Assembly: GCA_964570325.1 (NCBI GenBank)
Contig: CAZMXS010000104.1
Coordinates: forward strand, 1 to 11,405
Length of the DNA: 11,405 nt
Reading direction: 5' to 3'
Source of the DNA: CAZMXS01 sp964570325
GTDB lineage: Bacteria > Verrucomicrobiota > Kiritimatiellia > CAIQIC01 > CAZMXS01
Below the pieces are notes generated by a model. The model saw only the letters and a program-made list of their open reading frames with translations. It did no database searches and was not told where the DNA came from. Numbering within the stretch: the first letter of the stretch is position 1; every line of letters starts with the position of its first letter. This document shows, in pieces, positions 6,917 through 11,405 of this stretch. A program made the position numbers and the translations under genes.

Positions 6917-8173
6917 GTGAATTGCGTATCCAGATTTCAGGCGGCCGGATTCAAGTTTCCGATTGGGGCATGGCTGGTCTTCCTCTCGTTGCTTGGGCCG
7001 GGCGCAGCCCGGGCTTTTCTATTCCAGCAAGCCGATAACTTCATCATCCCGGCGGAAACCGTCATCAAGGAACAGACGGCGCTGGTGGCGCTTTCGGGCG
7101 CGGGCGACATCAGCTTTCGCGGTATATTCCGCAATGACGCTTTCCTGGCGGCCCAGACCATCCAATTCAAGGGCACGGCGGAAAACGATGTCTGGGCGAT
7201 GGCCGACACGCTGGCCTTCACCGGCGAGATCCGGGACAACGCGCGTTTTCTAGCCCGGCGCGCGACGGAACTTAACGGCCGGATCGGCAAGGATCTGGCG
7301 GTGGCCGCCAATGCGGTCATGTTGGGGGACCAGGCGGTGGTGGCCGGCGACGCCCTGCTCGCCGGCGACACTGTCACGGTCAGCGGCCGCATCGGGGGTC
7401 AGTTACGCATCCATGCCATTCGCGCCACGCTCGATGGCCACGTCGGAGGGAATCTCCGGATCACCGCGGACGACATCGTTATCATGCCCGGCGCCATGAT
7501 TGACGGCGATCTCGTCTACACCTGCCCGAAGGAGCTGTTTCTGAACGAGAAAGTCCAGCTCAAGGGGCAGTTGATCCGCCACACACCCGCAGCGTCCGGA
7601 CCCGCGCGAAAGTCCGGCTGGCGCCAGCAGATATCTTCGATAATGTATTTCTATCTGGCCGCCCTGATCACGGGCCTGCCATTCGTCGGCCTGTTCCCCC
7701 GCTTCGCCGGCCGTTCCGTGCGCCTGATCCGCCGTTCGGTGTGGAAGTGCGCGCTGGCAGGAATCGTCGCATTCTGCATCGTGCCCTTGTTGAGCCTGCT
7801 GGCCATGGTGACGCTCGTAGGGCTGCCCCTGGGGTTCCTCCTCGCGCTCGCTTACATTATCTTGCTCTACCTGGGCAAAATCGCGACGGCGCTGGCCCTG
7901 GGCGCGGTCATGTTCCGCCGGCAAGGCCCGCAGACCTTCGCGCGGGTGTTTACCGCGCTTTCCTTGGGGCTCATTGCACTTTATCTGGGCATGGCGGCGC
8001 CCCTGATCGGCGCGCTGGTCTGGCTGGCCGCCGCTTTCATCGGGCTCGGCGCGCTGATCCTCGCCCTCGCCCAGCCGGACGTCCCGGTGATCGAACTGCC
8101 GAATCTGCCGCCGCTGCCAAACGACACGCCGCCCGTCCCTTTCACCACTGACACTAAAGGAGGAAACCCATGA
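6917..8173 (+). CDS. Exported bactofilin-like beta-repeat protein with multi-pass membrane C-terminus
   Basis: Protein of 418 residues in two halves. After a signal peptide (about 1-33, ending ARA), residues 45-225 form a run of short, regularly spaced beta segments rich in G, D, N and A (for example NDVWAMADTLAFTG, DLAVAANAVMLG, DALLAGDTVTVSG, NLRITADDIVIMPG). This is the pattern of polymer-forming bactofilin-like beta-helices. Residues 240-387 hold four to six hydrophobic membrane segments, and the tail is proline-rich. The beta half should lie outside the cytoplasmic membrane, unlike typical cytosolic bactofilins. The start is a GTG at 6917, with GGAAGGA (6904-6910) 6 bases before it; an in-frame ATG at 6881 lies inside the upstream gene and lacks such a site. 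The stop overlaps the floA start as ATGA. Function is unknown; a scaffold role beside FloA is inferred from context only. Confidence 0.82.
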   Translation: MNCVSRFQAAGFKFPIGAWLVFLSLLGPGAARAFLFQQADNFIIPAETVIKEQTALVALSGAGDISFRGIFRNDAFLAAQTIQFKGTAENDVWAMADTLAFTGEIRDNARFLARRATELNGRIGKDLAVAANAVMLGDQAVVAGDALLAGDTVTVSGRIGGQLRIHAIRATLDGHVGGNLRITADDIVIMPGAMIDGDLVYTCPKELFLNEKVQLKGQLIRHTPAASGPARKSGWRQQISSIMYFYLAALITGLPFVGLFPRFAGRSVRLIRRSVWKCALAGIVAFCIVPLLSLLAMVTLVGLPLGFLLALAYIILLYLGKIATALALGAVMFRRQGPQTFARVFTALSLGLIALYLGMAAPLIGALVWLAAAFIGLGALILALAQPDVPVIELPNLPPLPNDTPPVPFTTDTKGGNP

Positions 8174-9195
8174 CGTTCGTGACTGTGCTGTTTATCCTGT
8201 TGGCTGTCGCCGTCCTGATCCTGCTCGGGATCTTCTTCTACTTCCTGAAAGTCTGGGTCCGGGCATGGATGTCCGGCGCGCGCGTCAGCCTGTTCAACCT
8301 GCTGGGCATGAAGTTGCGCAATGTGCCGCCAACCCTGATCGTGGATGCGCGCATCCGGATGGTCAAGGCCGGCAAGGACATGGACACCGATCTGCTGGAG
8401 GCCCACTACCTGGCCGGCGGCGACGTGGACCAGGTCGTCAACGCGCTGATCGCCGCGGACAAGGCCAACATTGATCTGACGTTCCAGCGCGCCGCCGCCA
8501 TCAATCTCGCGGGCCGCGACGTCTACGACGCCGTCCGCACCAGCGTCAACCCGAAGGTAATTGACTGCCCCGATCCGTCGAAGGGCACGACCATGCTCGA
8601 TGCCGTGGCGAAGGACGGCATCCGGTTGCTGGTCAAGGCGCGCGTCACGGTGCGCACGAACCTGGAGCGTCTGGTCGGCGGCGCGACGGAAGAAACAATC
8701 ATTGCGCGTGTCGGCCAGGGCATCGTCAGCGCCATCGGCTCGTCCAACACCTACAAGGACGTGCTGGAAAACCCGGACCATATCAGCCGCGTGGTGCTCG
8801 ACAGCGGACTCGATGCGCAGACCTCGTTTGAAATTGTCTCGATTGACATCGCGGACGTCAGCGTCGCGGGCGTCAGCCAGCGCGATCGCGAGGTGGCCAA
8901 CGTCGGCGCGCTGCTGGAATCCGAGCGCGCCGAGGCGGACAAGAAGATCCGGCAGGCCGAGGCCGAAGGGCGCCGGGCAATGGGTGTCGCGGCCGAGCAG
9001 GAAATGCGCGCGCGCGTCCAGGAAATGCAGGCCAAGGTGGTGGAGGCGCAGGCGCAGATACCCATGGCCGTCGCGCAGGCCCTGCGCGAAGGCAAAATGG
9101 GCGTCATGGATTACCTGCGGATGCAGAACATCATGGCCGACACTTCCATGCGCGAATCGCTATCCGAGGGCGATGCGCCGCAGGGGAAATCGTAA
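8170..9195 (+). CDS. floA: Flotillin-like membrane scaffold FloA
   Basis: SPFH-type membrane scaffold of 341 residues (Bacillus FloA, formerly YqfA, is about 330), which assembles into membrane foci and influences lipid order and protein complexes. An N-terminal hydrophobic anchor (4-27) is followed by the PHB/SPFH domain (about 40-235). Highly conserved blocks are HYLAGGDVDQVVNALIAADK (79-98), GRDVYDAVRTSVNPKV, NLERLVGGATEETI and DVLENPDHIS. An alanine/glutamate-rich helix (250-300) with AEAEGRRAMGVAAEQEMRAR is the oligomerising coil, and GVMDYLRMQNI follows. Compared with my memory of the Bacillus protein there are small insertions near 133-147 and 232-243. A strong AAAGGAGG-like site (ending at 8163) precedes the ATG, which overlaps the upstream stop. 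It is the fourth gene of the NfeD-containing operon, matching the conserved nfeD-floA association. Confidence 0.96.
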   Translation: MTFVTVLFILLAVAVLILLGIFFYFLKVWVRAWMSGARVSLFNLLGMKLRNVPPTLIVDARIRMVKAGKDMDTDLLEAHYLAGGDVDQVVNALIAADKANIDLTFQRAAAINLAGRDVYDAVRTSVNPKVIDCPDPSKGTTMLDAVAKDGIRLLVKARVTVRTNLERLVGGATEETIIARVGQGIVSAIGSSNTYKDVLENPDHISRVVLDSGLDAQTSFEIVSIDIADVSVAGVSQRDREVANVGALLESERAEADKKIRQAEAEGRRAMGVAAEQEMRARVQEMQAKVVEAQAQIPMAVAQALREGKMGVMDYLRMQNIMADTSMRESLSEGDAPQGKS

Positions 9196-9213
9196 GCGCC
9201 GCCGGGAGCCGGG

Positions 9214-9810
9214 ATGCAAACCGCAATCCAGGCCGGCATGCCGATGGATGCGATCATCTGGATCGTCGTGGCGGCCATCTGGGGGATCGCGCAACTCTTA
9301 AGCAACGCCGCGCGGAAGACGCGCCAGACGCCGCGCGCGCGGCCGCTGCTGGCGGAACCCGAATCCGAGCCGGAGCGCTTGGATGCGGAAGCCCAGTTGC
9401 GCGCCGTGCTGGAAGCCATGACCGGCCGGAAGTTAATAACCCCGCCGCCGATCGTCGCACGATCGCGGCCCACAACTCCCACCCAACCCTCTACGCGTCA
9501 GGCGGCCCAGGCGGACGCGCCGGCAGCGGTCGCGCCCTCTTCCCTGGAATCAACGCCAGAATTGGCGGCGGCGCCGGAGATGCCCGCTCGCGCCGCTGCA
9601 TTTTTGCGGGAACGCGCCGTCGTCATGCCTTCGCTGGTCCTGTCCCAAAACAAGGCCATGAGTCTGCCGCGGCTGGCGGTGCCCGGCACGGTCCGGCAAA
9701 CCCGGGCGCGCCATGCGTGGCGCGCGAGGCTGCGCACCCGTGGGGGTATCAAGCAAGCCATGCTGAGCCGGATCATGCTGGGCCCGCCGCGCGCCCTGAC
9801 GGGATTGTAA
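9214..9810 (+). CDS. Small membrane-anchored protein with basic C-terminus, FloA-operon tail gene
   Basis: Unrecognised protein of 198 residues. One hydrophobic segment (12-29, DAIIWIVVAAIWGIAQLL) near the N-terminus is followed by basic residues, suggesting an anchor with the remainder in the cytoplasm. Residues 40-125 are low-complexity, rich in P, A, T and E, and probably a flexible linker. The C-terminal 30 residues are basic and contain GGIKQAMLSRIMLGPPRAL. An (I/L)LGPPRAL ending of this kind is one I associate with uncharacterised proteins in Planctomycetes and relatives; that is from memory. GGGAG (9204-9208) lies 5 bases before the ATG and only 18 bp separate it from floA, so it is very likely the last gene of the operon. 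It occupies the slot of Bacillus yqfB but does not obviously resemble it. Confidence 0.75.
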   Translation: MQTAIQAGMPMDAIIWIVVAAIWGIAQLLSNAARKTRQTPRARPLLAEPESEPERLDAEAQLRAVLEAMTGRKLITPPPIVARSRPTTPTQPSTRQAAQADAPAAVAPSSLESTPELAAAPEMPARAAAFLRERAVVMPSLVLSQNKAMSLPRLAVPGTVRQTRARHAWRARLRTRGGIKQAMLSRIMLGPPRALTGL

Positions 9811-9823
9811 ACCGGCAGTCGAG

Positions 9824-9843
9824 TCTGGCGCCTATTGGCCAGA
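9824..9843. terminator. Hairpin between convergent genes
   Basis: TCTGGC at 9824-9829 pairs perfectly with GCCAGA at 9838-9843 around an 8-base loop, in the 38-bp gap where the FloA operon meets the leftward DUF4380-like gene. The location suits a bidirectional terminator, but neither strand has a T-run after the stem. Confidence 0.3.
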
Positions 9844-9848
9844 ACGTA

Positions 9849-10757
9849 TCAGTCCGTCATGTATTTCTTCATCACCCGGGCCGCATCCTGCTCGTTCCGG
9901 ATAGGCGGAACGTTCCGGAAGAGGGCCCATGTTTCCACATGCCTGACGGATTGGCCCGGCGCGAGTTTCACCAGCGGACCCAGGGTTTCGAGTTCGAGAA
10001 TTCGTTTGTCCGTGTAGAGTTCAAAATTAACCCCGCAGTCCGGGTATGTCTGACCTTCCTGGAAACCGAAACGTTTCACAAAGAGAAAACCATCCACCCA
10101 ATAGGCCGCCCACCCCAGCCGCTGGGCCAGACCGAACTTGGTCGGCCCGCGGCGAGGATCCTGCCGCACCAAGATGAACCGCCGGCCAATGGTCCAGCGC
10201 GGATCGGTCAGGTCCGTATAGCCCCACAAAGTCCAGTTCTGATTCGGTGCCACGCGCGAATCGTGCGACACAATCGGCGGCAGCGGAATCAACGCGACAC
10301 CGCCGATGGTCATCACGCTCAAAGCCCAGGGCGAACAGACCACCGCCCGACGCCCGCGATGGGTCAGCCGGTGAATAACCGAGACCGCATTTCCCCGCGA
10401 GGCCAGCCGAATTTCCATTGATTTCTGGATGGAACTGAGCGGCCCGGCCGGCTGAATCGCCCGTATCCCCCCGACTACGGGCTCAATCTGAATCGGGCCG
10501 TTGTCGGGCTCGTAAGTTTCCGGCTTATGTTCCGGCGCGATCCATAGACGGTGCCCGCCATACAATCGCCACTGATTTCCGCCGGTCCGGCCAATCTGCT
10601 CCGGAAAGCCGGCAAAGAGGTTTTTTGCCCCAATAAAGCCACAGTGAATGATGCGCGGCCCGACATCGCCGGTCACAATCAGCTCGATTTCCGCATTGGC
10701 GAGTCGGACATTTTGCCGCCACCTCCCATACGCAACTTTTTCCACCCGGATGCTCAT
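9849..10757 (-). CDS. DUF4380-like protein, galactose-mutarotase fold
   Basis: Protein of 302 residues without a signal peptide, related to the DUF4380 group of aldose-epimerase-fold proteins. The conserved core is visible as YGGHRLWIAPEHKPETYEPDN (66-86), WALSVMTIGGVALIPLP (144-160), LWGYTDLTDPRW (177-188), and a mutarotase-like close LETLGPLVKLAPGQSVRHVE (256-275). H69 and E76 are plausible sugar-binding residues by their place in the conserved core. The family is predicted to bind carbohydrate, but no reaction is established to my knowledge. GGAG precedes the ATG by 7 bases, and the ATG overlaps the upstream gene's stop as ATGA, so the two genes are translationally coupled. True galactose mutarotase is unlikely because the protein's central motifs differ from the classical GalM ones. 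Confidence 0.8.
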   Translation of the reverse strand: MSIRVEKVAYGRWRQNVRLANAEIELIVTGDVGPRIIHCGFIGAKNLFAGFPEQIGRTGGNQWRLYGGHRLWIAPEHKPETYEPDNGPIQIEPVVGGIRAIQPAGPLSSIQKSMEIRLASRGNAVSVIHRLTHRGRRAVVCSPWALSVMTIGGVALIPLPPIVSHDSRVAPNQNWTLWGYTDLTDPRWTIGRRFILVRQDPRRGPTKFGLAQRLGWAAYWVDGFLFVKRFGFQEGQTYPDCGVNFELYTDKRILELETLGPLVKLAPGQSVRHVETWALFRNVPPIRNEQDAARVMKKYMTD

Positions 10758-11362
10758 TTGTTCTCCGTTGACTGGCTCAACTCGCGGAACACGTATCCGC
10801 GCTGAAGCAACTTGATGAAATCCTTGAAGGTCAGCGTAACGTCGTAATAAACGGGCAGCTTTACGCGCGAGCCATCGGAACGCTTGCGCTCGACCAGCGT
10901 CCGGGCGTCGGTCAGATACACGTCCCAGGTTTCGCTCAACGGCATGTCAATCGCTTTGAAGCGCGCGCGTACGATAAATGTGCCGCCGGTCACCACACCG
11001 GCGCTGTTGGCCTGCACGGCGTCCTCGGGCAAACTCTGCCGCTGCCCATAGTAACCGCCGCTGGCGACCACCTGGACCGCCGCCGCGGCCGGATCGCCCG
11101 GTCGCGGCATCTGGACCAGCACGGTATAATCGTCAATGAAGCGCAACACCTTCAGCCGGGCGGGAAACGCCGCCGCGGCATTGGTCGTCGTGACGGTGTC
11201 GCGGACGATCACATAGCGATCCTTTACCCGCTCATACTGCGCGCGCAGTTCGGCTTCGGACAACGTGCGACTGCCAATGCGATACGTGTTTTCCACTGCG
11301 ACGCCCCGCGCCGGCGGCAGCCAGCCCAGCGCCAGCAATCCCAGGCTAATCCAAATGCGCAT
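10754..11362 (-). CDS. Exported protein of unknown function
   Basis: Unrecognised protein of 202 residues with a clear signal peptide (1 to about 20-22, MRIWISLGLLALGWLPPARG). No lipobox cysteine is present, so the product should be periplasmic or secreted. The mature part begins with a helical, charged section (33-52, LSEAELRAQYERVKDRYVIV). A mixed alpha/beta region without cysteines or obvious catalytic motifs follows, including GGTFIVRARFKAIDMPLSET (126-145) and VYYDVTLTFKDFIKLLQRG (171-189). AAGGAAG (11375-11369) sits 6 bases before the ATG, which supports this start. The stop overlaps the next gene's ATG by 4 bp, so it and the DUF4380-like gene form at least a two-gene operon. Only 43 bases of upstream sequence are in the window, so further operon members may lie to the right. 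Confidence 0.75.
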   Translation of the reverse strand: MRIWISLGLLALGWLPPARGVAVENTYRIGSRTLSEAELRAQYERVKDRYVIVRDTVTTTNAAAAFPARLKVLRFIDDYTVLVQMPRPGDPAAAAVQVVASGGYYGQRQSLPEDAVQANSAGVVTGGTFIVRARFKAIDMPLSETWDVYLTDARTLVERKRSDGSRVKLPVYYDVTLTFKDFIKLLQRGYVFRELSQSTENK

Positions 11363-11405
11363 GCCGATCTTCCTTGCGCCCTCCGCGGGGCCGGCTCCTG
11401 GCCGG

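Overview
The window is GC-rich bacterial chromosome, densely coding, with no mobile element, CRISPR array or RNA gene that I can recognise. Three things suggest a Gram-negative member of the PVC group, most likely Kiritimatiellota, Verrucomicrobiota or Lentisphaerae. The first gene is a secreted multidomain enzyme ending in a DxDxDG calcium-type repeat and a short beta-rich tail of the kind common in those phyla. There is an outer-membrane OprD-type porin. The FloA protein has the longer form I associate with PVC and related bacteria rather than Bacillus. The phylum assignment is inference from protein style, not from a marker gene.

Layout. From 4 to 1980 (+) lies an exported fusion of a calcineurin-like metallophosphoesterase and an SGNH-type hydrolase. 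It converges on an OprD-family porin at 2122-3345 (-). Next, reading leftward, is a folate/pterin cluster: a possible 54-residue small protein (4715-4879), a pteridine-reductase-type SDR (3990-4718) whose start codon overlaps the small gene's stop, and folB (3497-3868). A divergent intergenic region of about 100 bp (4880-4978) separates this cluster from a rightward operon.

The rightward operon (4979-9810) is the centre of interest. In order it holds a ClpP-like protease-NfeD membrane protein, a second short NfeD protein, an exported beta-repeat (bactofilin-like) protein with a membrane-spanning C-terminal half, the flotillin-like scaffold FloA, and a small membrane-anchored protein with a basic tail. 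Junctions are 2 bp, 13 bp, a 4-bp ATGA overlap and 18 bp, so the five genes are very probably co-transcribed. The NfeD-FloA pairing is the same as in the Bacillus yqeZ-floA-yqfB operon, which works in membrane organisation. The inserted beta-repeat membrane protein and the basic-tailed protein are the lineage-specific parts.

Converging on that operon from the right is a translationally coupled leftward pair. An exported protein of unknown function (10754-11362) is followed by a DUF4380-like, galactose-mutarotase-fold protein (9849-10757).
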